From Parasponia andersonii (Eukaryota; Streptophyta; Magnoliopsida; Rosales; Cannabaceae), in contig JXTB01000043.1 of assembly GCA_002914805.1 (NCBI GenBank), forward strand, positions 1,382,860 through 1,446,859: a stretch of 64,000 nt of DNA, given 5' to 3'. The translations under genes were made by a program, and so were the position numbers. Shown here piece by piece: positions 23,218 through 35,032 of this stretch. The notes beneath the pieces are model-generated. The model saw only the letters and a list, made by a program, of their open reading frames with translations, was not told where the DNA came from and searched no databases. How positions within the stretch are numbered: the stretch's first letter is position 1; each line of letters begins with the position of its first letter.

Positions 23218-25777
23218 CCTCCACTTAGAGCTGGCAATCTGTGTTTACGGGTCGTGTTCGTGTCGTATTAAAGTATACATATAACAAGTATATCATCAAC
23301 ACGAATTCGACCTGCTTATAAGTGGGTTGACACGATTCCCGTTTATTAAGCAGGTCGTGTTAACTCGTGACCTGACTGACACGTAACCCGTGACCTGTTT
23401 GACACGTATAAATAATTTTAAGAGAAAAAATAATAATAATAAAAAGCTTTATCCAATCAAATAGTGACCAATTTTCAAATTAATTAGTAATACAATTACG
23501 GGATTTGAACTTGTTAATTCAAGTATAAAAAATATCAACTTTCAATTTTTAATATCAATCAAAATAAAAAAAATGCAATAAATTAAACTTGATAAAGTTA
23601 ATATAACCAAAGCAAACAAAAGTCCTTCAAATATTCTAAGCAAAAAAAAAAAAAGAAAAGAAAAAGAGTAGTTCAAATGCTAGTGCCTAATAAGAAATAC
23701 ACAGAACATAAACTAGTTCAATAGGTAAATAAGAAACATCAAACACAATACTAAGTTTCTATCAAGCAAAAAACAAAAACATAATACTAAATCATTTATC
23801 CAATGCAATAGAACTTGAACTTATTGTCATACTTTCATTCTCCTTTATACTAAGCTCTATAACATCTTTTATGAGCTATTCCATTTCATCAATTTTGATG
23901 CATGAATTATCTAAAGTTCAAAGAAAAATATCAATACAATTAACATACAGAAAATATTGCAATAATATTAATAAATATCATTATACCTTTATTACCAAAT
24001 AACCAATCTCTTATACAGACAAGTACCTCAGTAGTTGAAGGTTTAAGTGAGCTACGATATTGAACAAGTACACATTCACCAATACTAAAAGTAGCTTAAG
24101 AGGGAACAGTTAATATAGGAATACTTAAGATATCACGAGTTATTGAAGCAAGTATAGGATAACAGAATTCATTAGATTTCCAAAAGCTAAGGATATCCAA
24201 TTTCAAATTCCTATCCATTATTTGCTCATCCAAGTAAAGCTCCAGTCGTGATCTCTCGGTAGAAAAAGAATGTTGTTTTTTTAGATATCTCATCAAATTC
24301 CTACAACACAATACTAAGAAATTTGAAACTAGAAAAATAATATCATATTAAAATTATACAATACTAAGCATATAGAATGTACCTTGAAAAATTCTTCTTG
24401 GTTAGCCACATCTTCTATATTTTGAGCTTTGTCTAAAATAAATACCTGTGAAGACAAAAGTACTGACCTTTTTTCACTGCCTCAAGATTTGTACTCCTCA
24501 AACAATACATTCAACTTATTTTTAACTTTCTCAAATGGAACAGCAAAGTCATCATTATATATCTTCTTATAAATGAACTCAACTAATTGAAACTTGTGCC
24601 GAGGATTTAAAATACATGCTATTGCCAATGTCACATTAAATTCAGACCAATATTTTTGAAACTTTGGCTACATTTGAGATTCCATAAATTTCAAGTAAAT
24701 ATCATTGTTTTGCTCAAAGTGATGTTTCAAACTCACACAACATTTATAGATAGCAGGAAAGTACAAGTTCGTTGTAGGATACTTTGAACTAGAAAATTCA
24801 AGATTTGCATCATAAACAACTTTCAAAAACTTTGTAATCTTTTCCACTTTCTTCTAATCTTCTAAAGAAGGACAATATTTATAATTTAAATCACTTTAAC
24901 TCCAAGTGTTGAAAAGCACGACGATAAAACAAAGCCCTTTCAAGCATGAGAGATGTAGAATTCCATCTTATACTCACATCTTGATGCAAACCTTTGTTAT
25001 TGTCCACTGAAACTAAGTTGAAACACTCCAAAAATTTTTGCTTTCTTACTTAGGAGAATTTAAGATATTTGATACTATCACGAATTTTGACAATTAAAGA
25101 ATCAATATATTTGAGTCTTTCTTGCACAATCAAATTAAGAATATGTGCACAACACCTCATATGAAAAAATCACCATTGCAAATAAGAAATCCTTTTAAGT
25201 CTAGTTGTTCCTTCAACATGTCAATAGAAATATCATTTGCACTAGCATTGTTTAAAGTCAAACCAAAAATCTTACTCTTTATTCCCCATTCACATAACAT
25301 GCTATAAAGTTTTTCAGACAATGCTATACTATTATGTGGAGGTGGCATATAACTGAAATTCAAAACCTTTTTTTTTTTGCAACTTCCAATTTTTACCTAT
25401 ATAGTGTATAGTGAGACAAATATATCCATCACTAGTTATAAAAGACCATCCATCAGAAGTGAAAGATATTCTACTAGAAATATTCTCTAATAAACTCTTG
25501 ATTCTTGCCTTTTCTTTAGTATATATTTTAAGGACATTAGCTTTGGTAATGTTCCTAGATACTAATTTTAAACCAGGAGATAAATATTGAAATATAGCTC
25601 TTATTCTTTCATATTCAACAAATAGAAAAGGTAGCTCATACTTTATAATAGCAGAAATCACCAACTCACGAAATACTTTAGGATCAACTTTAGGACCATT
25701 CAAAGACATTGAACCATTTTCTTGAGATAATAAGAGTTGACCTATGTCACGAGTATTTCTTCTAATATAATTTAGAA

Positions 25778-27366
25778 GGTAGCGTTTATTAAGTCCATAA
25801 AATTAGAGTTATCTAGTACTAATTTGTCTTAAGTTTTGTTATGTTCTTGTTTATACTAAGTTGTTTTAAGCATTTTTCTTGTTGTTTTGCTTGTTTGTAC
25901 ATATAGGAGAATAAAATAAGAGTGTTTGATGTGAATTGAGGTAAATTTATGTCTCATAAATGGGTTTTTCAAATCATTAGAATTAAATTCAATGTGATAT
26001 GGTCGTAACACAATAAAAATGACGCAAATCAGTGCTCAAACAAAGAAATGGTACGCCCAGGAAGCTAAGGTACTAAACTAATACAAAGTGGCATTGTAGC
26101 ACCAAAAATAGCGGCGCGGTGCCACTCCCTGCATCCTGAGTCAATAATTGACAGTCGAGATCAACTTTTGGACGATCCAATTGTCCAAATTCAGTATACC
26201 TTAGGTTTACACGAGCCACCTCTTTAAAACCCTATCTTCAGGGTTCAAAGAGGCATATGGGGATAGAGAGAAAGAGAGATGGAGGCAGCCATAGAATGAG
26301 AGGAAGAAGAGGAAGAAGAAGATTACAAGCTCCAAGCCTCCATTTTTGATTTCTTCCCCAACATCAACACTATAGTTTATTCTTAACTTTTTTTCTTTAT
26401 TTTCTTGTGAGTTTTTCATTGTATATTTCATATTTAGAAATTGATAATTTTGAGAGCAAATCTTTGAGTGAGGATTCAAGAGAGTAAGAACAAAGCTTGG
26501 AGGAGATTGACAACCTCCATGAACACATTCAAGCTCTTCAAAGATGGAGAATTCTAAAACTCTTTTCTCTTTAATATTTTGTATTTCTTGAATTCATTGT
26601 ATGAAAATGTTATTGTTCTCAATTTATATTATGAATTAAATGTTTCTTTGTCTAGTTTTATTATGTGAATCAACTTTAAATATTTTGTTTGTGTATTTCT
26701 CTCCTATTTTATTAATTAAATCCATTGTTGAGATATTTGTTTTACCTTGTGCTTATTTCTTTTATTTAATTGATCACTAAATATATTGTTAAGTGAAACT
26801 TTTATGAATTTAGGAAGTAGAATTTAAGTTTGGACTTAGGTCAAATAACATAAGATTACTTAATTTGGAGTAAGTTTGCATAGGATAAGAATATACATAT
26901 ATGACTTGTGAACCTTTGTGTAAGAATTACTAAACTTAATGAATCTAGTTAATTTATATTAGGAGTCACATATTAGCTTGTCTAGATGTTTTCACTTATG
27001 TCTTAAAAAGAATTTGTGAATATATTCGAATTCTTGGTTGATAACTTTAGTGCATTAATTAGTATAAGAGGGGAATTAGGATATTATGTGTTTAAAGAAT
27101 GATTGAGGAATTAGTAAATCTAGACATTTTTCTTATTATTTGCTTTCATTCATTTTGCATACTAGTTTAGTTTCCTTAATTTTATTTTTTAAAAATCTAT
27201 ATATTATTTGTTTGGATAAAGTTAGGATTGACAGATTTTAATATTTAGCTTAGACTTAGTAATCAATCCTCGTAGGTTCGACACTCTAACTCCTAAATCT
27301 ATATTACTTGTGACTGTGTACACTTGCACGGGAGTGTGATTTTATAGTTGCATATTCCAACCTACA
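25778..27366. repeat. LTR-retrotransposon-like insertion in the hAT BED finger
   Basis: 1,589 bp with no coding capacity separate codons for TRNLRH (27,367 and up) from codons for LNYIRRNTRDIG (25,776 and down), which are adjacent in hAT transposases. The right end reads ACTTGCACGGGAGTGTGAT then CCAACCTACA. Inside are a GGCGCGGTGCC patch, CTTTAAAACCCTAT (TATA-like) and AG-rich leader sequence, as in Ty3/gypsy LTRs. The left end starts GGTAGCG. No clear 5-bp duplication was found. A solo LTR is the best guess. Confidence 0.55.
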
Positions 27367-27543
27367 GTGTCTTAAGTTACGTGTCTAATATTTACTGTCT
27401 GAAAGATATACAAATCCACATTTGAGACACTTGGCCCTTTTTTTTCTATTATCCATAAGAGGAAGAAGTTTGAAATGTTCTAGACTGTTGAGGTAGATTT
27501 CTTTTTACGTTTTGCTGGACTGCCTTGTATAAGCTCACTAATT

Positions 27544-27633
27544 GATTCGAATTCCTCCTGACTTTCGGACTCATTATCGTCAATATCCGATTCGAATTCC
27601 TCCTGACTTTCGGACTCATTATCGTCAATATCC
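27544..27633. repeat. In-frame 45-bp tandem duplication in the transposase
   Basis: 27544-27588 and 27589-27633 are identical. They duplicate 15 acidic residues (DIDDNESESQEEFES) in the region before the BED finger. The frame is kept, so it may predate the death of the gene. Confidence 0.95.
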
Positions 27634-29448
27634 TCAATTTTAATCGTTTCTTTATTATTCATTCTGCACATAAAAGAATAAAAAATAATTAGTATAGGAA
27701 ATTAAAAATTTTAAATTAGTATTTATAAATCATATTTTAACAATTTAGTATATCATAAATGTGACATTTTAACATTCATGCCCTTATTAATAAAAAAAAC
27801 AACTCAAAGACAAATACATTAAAACTGGTGCAATTTGGGAGTAAAAGTGTAAAAAAAATGATAAGTATGCAATTTCATACAGATACAAAGGTCAATTGGA
27901 TTATACACAAATATTGCCTATATGAACACTTACGCACACTTTGTAGCTCTAAGTTATAATATATGAACTTTACAACTCTTTATCAATCGATAACATGCCA
28001 CCACTAGCTTAGCTTAATTAAAATACTATAAAGAACTATTATACTAATTTTTGCGTTTAATTCTTAGCTTGTATATTATAAAGAACTATAAAGAACTAGT
28101 CCAATAAGCAAAAATGTCTCACTGCTACTAAGATTCAAATTGAAAGACAGGTGGCATAGTAATGGGAGAAGCACTACAACAAATCAGTAAATCATTCCTT
28201 CCATTTCCAAACAGCCAAAAACTTAAAATATTTGCAACCAAGACTTGGTACAGTTGTCGTCTTGAATACCAAGTTATATATTTTAATAATATCGATTTTT
28301 TTTTTTACTTTTAAAGATAGCTCTACTAGTTCTTCTCCATCATTTAAAAGACTACAAGGAGTTTCGGTCATCTACAAGGAGTTCTAGTGGTAGTTTATAT
28401 ATTCTGGCCGATCATGAAAAAGAAAAGTAAAAAATGAAAAAAAAAAAAAGGCCAAACATGAATATGAAAGAGGATTCATCTATATTCTGCTTTGTTAAGA
28501 TAATGTTTGATATTGGATTCTCCATCCAAGTCTTTCGTCAAACACAAAGCCATAACTATTAATAAACTCATAAATAAATGAGGAAAAGATCCAAACCCAG
28601 AGGCATCAAGTCCATAAAACAAGAAGAAAAACTATCCTCAATTAATAGATATCAAAAAGATCAAAGACTAGATCAAAGGTTCTAGATTACATATAGAGAA
28701 AGAAAGACACAAACCTATGAGTTATGGACGACGTCGACGAGACTCGACAGAACTTGGAGTGCCGAAGAGGACGTCAACAAATCTGAGAGTTTCATAGAGA
28801 ATTTTTTTTAGAAAAAATGAAAACAAAGTTTATTAGTGAGTGTAGTGAGTTCCTTTTAAAATCCAAACTCATTCAAATATTTAAGAACAAGTCTAATCAG
28901 TCTACTTGTTCAAGAAGAGATGATAGTTGATAAAGTCGTGGTCTTGGTCCTTAGATTATCATTTGGAGCTGAGATGTAGTATCATTGTAATGGAGTTACC
29001 AAGTTCGAGTCTCCATGGTTGAGGTGCGTCTATGCATGGTGTCTATAAGTTGTGACTATGGAGCTACGTGGAAATGGAGATGGAAGGGAGAGCCAAGAAA
29101 TGTTGTGGTACAGTGGTAGTGTCGACTGCCACTGAGTAAAAGATGATCATAGAAATATGAGAGATGAAAAGAAGGTTAGGATGGGTTAAACTCGTTTGAG
29201 TCTTCGGCTTTGGACTTAAAGAGGATGAGTAACAATATATTATACAGGCCCAATGTGAAAATATTAATAAACTAAAATAATTTGTTAACGGGTCAACAAG
29301 TCAATTCGTGTTGGCAGTTTCAACCAGAACACGACTCGTTAATTAAATGGGTCTACAGGTCCAACCCGAGTACGATTAAGCCAAACCTAAACTCATAATT
29401 TTGTATGAGTTTCGAGTCGTGTTATAGATTATTAGATCTACCTCCACT

Positions 29449-30694
29449 CCATTTTTTGAGCCATTTGGCTAACACTATCGCTGAACTCCAACGATACCTT
29501 TCACTTGAGAACTCACCAAAGTTCATACAACAAGCAACCAAAACGATGTCGTTTTCTCCATGCACAAATCAAAACCCCTAAGAGCTTCTCATCCCTTTCA
29601 TCAAATCATGCTTCCACAAGACCATTTTTCCTTCAAATCCATGCCCATTTCATCCATACATCTCTTGTTCGGGACCCAATAATTTGCCTCAAGTAATTGT
29701 CCTCTCTCAACGCCATTTCGAGATTTGAAGAGGGATGAGATAATAGGAGAAATTCTCTGGTTGTTTTGGAACCAAGGGAGGAAAATAATAGAAAAATGCC
29801 AAAAGAGAAGGAAGAGAGTAACAAGGAAGAAAATATTGTGGGAGAATATGTACATAAAATTTTATAAGTCAAACTTATTTTAGAATATTGGATCTAAGTC
29901 GGAGGGCTCAAAATTACTCCTTCGTAATGGCAAAATTGATGGTCTACAATAGAATCTCCCAGAAAAACAAAGAGACGTCTTCTCATAATTAATTCCTAAT
30001 TCATATAAATGGTCCATTCATATTTAAAACTAGCACCTAAACTGAAAAGGACACAATACTAATGCAGGATAAAACTACTAGTGTGGGACCCATTATTAGC
30101 CTTCACTTATTGGTGACACGTGGCTTCAGTTAAGATTATAAAAGCAGTTAAGCATATTATTAGCGACATTAATCACGTATCATTAATTACTTATTTGATG
30201 GTGTCAAGACCAGATATTAATACAATTAGTTGAATAGTGCATTTGGTTTATACGAAGTTCAAGAAGTAACATGTGACAAGTATAAGCATCTTTACATACC
30301 TAGATGATATGAGAGTCATAACAAACCCCAATGGCCTTATTTCCAGACCCCTCGTGTTATATCTCAAGCTAAAGAGAAAAGGGTTTAAGATCTAGAGGGT
30401 TTACGATATTGCCAAACCCAAGCCAGTAATCTGCGTCGGTCCTAGTAGGCTCTGCACTCCGAGTAATGTGTTAATCTTATATGCAGCACTGGTCCAAAGA
30501 AGTACTATGTAGGTGCGTCAGAAAAGATTTGACGTATCAGTGGTCCTAAATGTAACGGCGACTCAAACCATAACTACTGTAGAAGAGCAAATCTTTAAAT
30601 CCTTATTATCTGCAAGGACGAATCTCTAAGGGAGAGACACATGGAAATCAAGACCACTTGATCCTAGCTTCTTTTTCTCTATAAATACTATGCT
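29449..30694. other. Right flank of the hAT element and segmental-duplication block
   Basis: 29,975-30,085 matches 38,490-38,600 (ATAAATGGTCCATT, CACCTAAACTGA, AAAACTA), continuing the segmental duplication after the hAT element. A G-box CACGTG lies at 30,117-30,122. 30,300-30,690 has LTR-like character with CTATAAATAC at 30,680-30,689, not classified. No gene is supported. Confidence 0.5.
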
Positions 30695-31182
30695 CGGTTA
30701 CGGAGCCAGAAAATTTTTTACGAGGGCAAAATTTAATGCTAAATTTAGTTTGTTTTCCTTTCCATTTTGCTCTGTATTTTTGTTCTTCAATTTTTTTAAT
30801 TGGACTTGTAATTGATTAGTAATATAATTTAGAACAACCTAAAAATGGTAATTTTGTAAGGTATATAGTCAATATGGACCAACATATAATTAAAAAAAAC
30901 TATAAATTAAGGTCCAAAAAAAGATATTCATAAAACTAGTATGAGAAATATTAAGTATTTAAACATAATAAAAGTAAAATTTAAAAATCATAAAATTCAA
31001 TGGAACAAATGAAGGGTATTATCGAATATTTTATGAGATATGCATATGAAGTGTAAATTATCAAATTTCAAGAGGGAGACAAATGAAGAATATAATTAAA
31101 TAGTTTAATGAATAATAGCGCAAGTTGAAATTTCAAAAACTCGAGGGGCTTAAACCATGAGCATGGTGGCTCCATCCATGAT
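30695..31182. mobile_element. Small non-autonomous element with GGAGCCA ends
   Basis: 488 bp starting CGGTTACGGAGCCAG and ending GGTGGCTCCATCCATGAT, so GGAGCCA is inverted at the ends. It is flanked by TATGCT on both sides (30689-30694 and 31183-31188). No coding capacity. The class is uncertain, possibly hAT-like. Confidence 0.45.
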
Positions 31183-31190
31183 TATGCTTT

Positions 31191-31360
31191 AACTTTTATT
31201 TAATTTTATTGTTTGTTTTGTATGTTTTGTCTCTATTGACTTAATTATCGGAGTGTCTTAAAGGTGACAACTTTTATCTTTTATTTAATTTTTATTATTT
31301 GTTTTGTATATTTTATCTCTATTGACTTAATTATCGGAGTATCTTAAAGGTGGCCATCAT
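31191..31360. repeat. Tandem duplication, ~86-bp unit
   Basis: TTGACTTAATTATCGGAGT and its left context recur with an 86-bp shift. A third, more divergent copy lies near 31,655-31,745. Confidence 0.85.
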
Positions 31361-31446
31361 CATGTAATTCCAATATTGGAGACTGTGTATACTTAAAAGT
31401 GACACTATCACAGTATTTTTTTATTTTTTATTTTTTTTAAAAAGTG

Positions 31447-31630
31447 TGGCTTAATTAATGATCTCTACTTATTACAAATTAAAAGAAAATATCTACTACT
31501 ACTCAATCTCCACCCTACCCAATCAGGGATAATAGGCTTTCACGCTTACTTCTAATGTGACTCAAATTTAGGACTAAGATCCTAAATAGTAGGTAATCTT
31601 ACTATTTAAACCAACCCATTTCGTCAAACC
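31447..31630 (-). mobile_element. SINE-like dispersed repeat, copy 1
   Basis: Shares TAATGATCTCTACTTATTAC and following sequence with 35,033-35,194. On the minus strand the head reads like a tRNA: GTTGGTTTAAATAGTAAG (box A-like), then a weak box B (AATTTGAGTCACA). Ends are approximate and no target duplication was identified. Confidence 0.5.
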
Positions 31631-32349
31631 GACAGGAGTCGAACTCGTGACTTTTTTAATTATCACAGTTTCTTAAAAGGTGACCATTACCACCCATCAT
31701 TTAATTCTAACACTTGAGACCGCGGATACTTAGAAGTGGCAGGGACATGTGAACAATTAGAAAATAGTTTCAACAATTAGAATTAAATTAAAAGAATAAA
31801 AGGTATATTAAAATTCCACTAGTTAAACTATCTTTGTATTTCTAGTCCAAAAAATGATTATAAAATCCAGTGGGAATAATAAGCAATAGGCAACAAATTC
31901 ATGCAAAAGAAGAATTATATCAACACATAATTCCGCAACCATACCCAAGTTGTTAGTTTCGATTTTGGTTCCACGATTTTCATTATTAAACTGGCGTAGT
32001 GTCATAACTAGAAGAACTATACATATATTGTTGGTATTTGATATTTCCATCCTTTTGAGATTTTTTTTTTTTTTTTTTCACATTTGTGATTACTTAGGGA
32101 TGATGACTCGAGTATACTATTCTGCTACCTCGCTAAAAAATTCATGTCCTTAACCCTAATCATTTACTCCTTTAAAAAAAGCGTGTAAGGTACGTGTATT
32201 AGTTGTTACGGTTAAAGGATACATATGAATAAATTAAGAATTAACAACATTCTTTTTCTTAATACATAACAAAATAAGTTAAATCTGAAATAATTAAAAG
32301 AAAATATGAATTATTTAAGTCAAACTCATAATGTAAATAAGCTCATATT

Positions 32350-32354
<5 letters not shown>

Positions 32355-32387
<33 letters not shown>
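32355..32387. repeat. (TA)n microsatellite
   Basis: About 16 TA units, directly abutting a MITE copy. Confidence 0.95.
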
Positions 32388-32390
<3 letters not shown>

Positions 32391-32590
32391 CCCAATCCAA
32401 TAAGTATTTTTTTTAGCTGATGGATCATGATCTAATGGTTACTATAATTTAAGTAGTTAGAAAAAATAATAATAAAAATAAATACTTATTATTTAGTACT
32501 TTTTTCTCTCCAAGTTTATCATGAAAATACGTGCGTGATGAATTTTAATTACTCAAAATAATACATATAAAAAGATTTTTTTTTAAAAAA
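32388..32590. mobile_element. TA-microsatellite-associated MITE, copy a
   Basis: Starts GTTCCCAATCCAATAAGTATTTTTTTTAGC right after (TA)n in lightly changed family form. The interior has the family string ATGGATCATGATCTAATGG. The right end is poorly preserved. Confidence 0.55.
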
Positions 32591-33040
32591 AATATTATAA
32601 TGCACCAGTAGTGTCCAGCATCACAATGACATGTATGTTTGTCACTGAATGATTTGATTAATAAATTGGATCTCACCTAGGTCCCATCCGAATTATAATT
32701 ATAATTAGTTAGTGTCAAACTGATATATTATCGTAGTATTGGATACTACTGGTGTCCTGTGTCATTATTCTTAAAAAAAATACTTACTAAATTAGTGTAT
32801 ATATATATATATATAACATATTTAGCTAGGTTTATTGATTTCGTATATAATTTATATATTTTTTCAGTATGTATATGATTCTGATAGGGTAAAATATTAA
32901 AGTTTGTACTCATATATCCCTATTCGAACAGAGCTGGTATTCTCCGACCCTAATAGATAGGTATTCCCTTACCTAGGCATGAATGAATCAGCAAAATTGT
33001 CATTATCATATTTACTGTATTTAGCTAACAATTGGAGTTT
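32591..33040. other. AT-rich spacer in the left duplication copy
   Basis: Holds a (TA)n run near 32,798-32,814. No gene or further repeat was recognised. Confidence 0.5.
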
Positions 33041-33232
33041 CATTATAGCTGATATGAGTTAACCCCGGCTGCTAATTTTACGAAATTTGGTTGCATTTCT
33101 CGCTTGGGTCAAGAGGGTGTTGCTTGTAGTAGATTTTGAAAGGCGGCAAAGATGAGTTTGGTATGCCCGAGGACGATATATTCAGCTTTAGAGATTCACA
33201 TTAGGGTAGATATGGACGTGGCTTAAATTACG
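33041..33232 (+). pseudogene. Truncated duplicate of the SLC25A44-like carrier gene
   Basis: 33,041-33,232 aligns to 39,570-39,725, the leader and first codons of the intact carrier gene. Shared strings include TTGCTTGTAGTAGA, GGCGAAGATGAGTTTGG with one change, CGAGGACGAT and GAGATTCA. The ATG is at 33,152, but small indels shift the frame and TAA follows after about 24 codons. Nothing matching the rest of the carrier is found downstream, where a dispersed repeat starts. It is a dead 5' fragment at the end of the left duplication copy. Confidence 0.85.
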
Positions 33233-33239
33233 ACGTTAA

Positions 33240-34115
33240 TCTTCATTGTCACAATATTATTTGTATTTTGAAGTATCGATATAGATATTAGACAGAAAGA
33301 TATTTTTCCCATTTATCCATAAAATAACCTAAAAATTGATAATATCGAGAATATGTCGATATTTATTGATATTATCGTGACAATATCATCAATATTGTAA
33401 AATGTTATTTTTTGGAAATTTCTTTGATTATGAAATATTTTATTCAACCTCATCCTCAAATTAATATTGATATGTCCACGCAATATTCATCTAGATATTT
33501 CATTAAGCTGGGAAAATTCAAATTAACCAATTTATAGGTCTATTATTTTAAGAGATCAATCAATATATATATATAAAACATATAAATAATTATCTTCAGA
33601 ATTATTCAGAAGTAGAATAGCTTGGAACAAATATTATTTGGACCAAAATAGGAATTTCTTTTATGATTTTTAACCTCACAGATATTCATTTTGGTATTAA
33701 ATGAATTTGAACTCTTCTATATTATTATTAATTTTTATTTATTTTTCATGTAATTTGAAACTAGTTTCAATTTGTAAGACATTAATATGAAATATATTAA
33801 ATAAAATGGAATATAAGTATTTTGATTTTAAAATTGTTCTATAAAATAAAATTATTTATGAAATGAAATTCGAACATTTCTCTACTACATAAACATATTT
33901 TATTGTCTTCTATAACATAAATAGGAATTGTTTTAAAATAAAAATTAGTATAAATCATGCGATATCAATTATTTTAGTATTTTTTAGAGTTTCTGTTGAA
34001 AATTTTGAGTTTTGAAATAAATTTTAATAATTTCTTAAAATATCTTAGATATAAATATTATCATTAATATTATTTCTAGAATTAAAATCAAGGTCGATAT
34101 TTTAATCCTATGCTT
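33240..34115. repeat. Dispersed ~0.9-kb repeat rich in ATATCGAT motifs, copy 1
   Basis: Similar along its length to 57,425-58,170: GAGATCAATCAA(T/C)ATATAT, ATAATTATCTTCA(G/A)AA, GTATTAAATGAATTTGA and GATATT(A/G)TC blocks in the same order. AT-rich, no coding capacity, class unknown. It begins just where the carrier relic ends, so it may mark the truncation point. Confidence 0.7.
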
Positions 34116-34700
34116 AAGTTTTTCCTTATAGTGCCTTCTCAATCTGTTTGCCCCCTTCAAGTCAACAACAATCAAACATCGACCTTATTCTTGGCCATGA
34201 CTCCATTGAATCCCTTGCCGCTGGAGTACCGGAAGTTAATAAAATAGAAAGCGCAAAACACAATTGTCCTACGTTAATACTGCGATGAATTATTTCTTTA
34301 TTTTTTTTCCTTTAAATAACTGAGAGATATCAATTTCTAAGTGGGTCGAGTTTCAAGGAATTTTGACTTGCTTGCGGAGTGTTTTGTGCCAAAATGATTT
34401 TTTCTGAGACTACTTTTCTATTTTCTTTTTAAATAAAAAAATTCATTGCAAATATCTCCTTTTTTTACAACAAAAATAGTGTTAAATCTTTTTCTATGAT
34501 TCGTTATTCCATATGCTTGTTTCTCTATAAACTTTGAGGATCGAACACATTAATGATAGACGTATATTTGGTTGGAGTAAACTAATGTTGTGTGATAGTA
34601 ACTTTTTAGGTACATATGAGATAATAGCTACTTTTTTTTTATTTTTGTTTTTACGCTTTCCTGTCTTACTTCACGTATTAAATAGTAAGACAAGAGAATG
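34116..34700. other. Spacer without recognised features
   Basis: AT-rich. Short CT-rich patches only. No gene or repeat could be supported. Confidence 0.5.
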
Positions 34701-35020
34701 TTGTTAAAGCTTCTTGCATATATATCACGATGCTTTCAACCTTCTTTTTCACTGGCATATACTCTCTCTAAATCTGGGCAAGTTCATCTTCTAGTAATTC
34801 ATATTGGATTTTAGTTTTTTTTAAGTGAGACTTAACTATACTATTGGATTTTAGTTTTTTTTGTTGTTAAAGCTTCTTGCATATATATCACGATGCTTTC
34901 AACCTTCTTTTTCACTGGCATATACTCTCTCTAAATCTGGGCAAGTTCAGCTTCTAGTAATTCATATTGGATTTTAGTTTTTTTTTAAGTGAGACTTAAT
35001 TATATTATTGGATTTTAATT
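34701..35020. repeat. Tandem duplication, 163-bp unit
   Basis: TTGTTAAAGCTTCTTGCATA starts at 34,701 and again at 34,864. The two units differ at only a handful of bases. Recent duplication, non-coding. Confidence 0.95.
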
Positions 35021-35032
35021 TATTTTTAAGTG

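Larger units (their letters stand above)
23986..27671 (-). pseudogene. hAT transposase (RICESLEEPER-like), interrupted
   Basis: From the N-terminus: an acidic region with a 15-residue repeat, then a BED zinc finger whose sequence reads AKCLKCGFVYLSDSKY (frameshifted, with a stop after SKY). Its last part RRNTRDIGQLL follows only after the 1.6-kb insertion. Next come FRELVISAIIKYELPFLFVE (25,540-25,680), RISFTSDGWS with the catalytic-core type DGW, SEKLYSMLCEWGI (25,157-25,363) and the hAT dimerisation domain ELYLDEQI, DILSFWKSNE, YPILASITRDILSIP (24,096-24,311). It ends ATFSIGECVLVQYRSSLKP just beyond a stop. Multiple stops and frameshifts show it is dead. Product when intact: cut-and-paste transposase, nuclear. 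Confidence 0.92.
23226..29440 (-). mobile_element. hAT DNA transposon, complete but dead
   Basis: A 6,215-bp element bounded by a perfect 8-bp target duplication CCTCCACT (23218-23225 and 29441-29448), the hallmark of hAT insertion. The ends read TAGAGCTGGCAATCTGTG and, inverted, TAGATCTAATAATCTATA, matching at 12 of 18 positions. Subterminal regions hold many GGTCGTGTT and CACGAC motifs on both sides (23,250-23,410 and 29,285-29,420). The transposase relic inside is on the minus strand and is split by a 1.6-kb LTR-like insertion. Without that insertion the element would be about 4.6 kb. Several mismatches in the ends are G/A or C/T changes, as expected after DNA methylation. Confidence 0.92.

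Noticed and set aside
29505..29872. Overlapping short frames on both strands near the right flank of the hAT element
   Set aside because: Below 85 codons, no domains, and no splice support.
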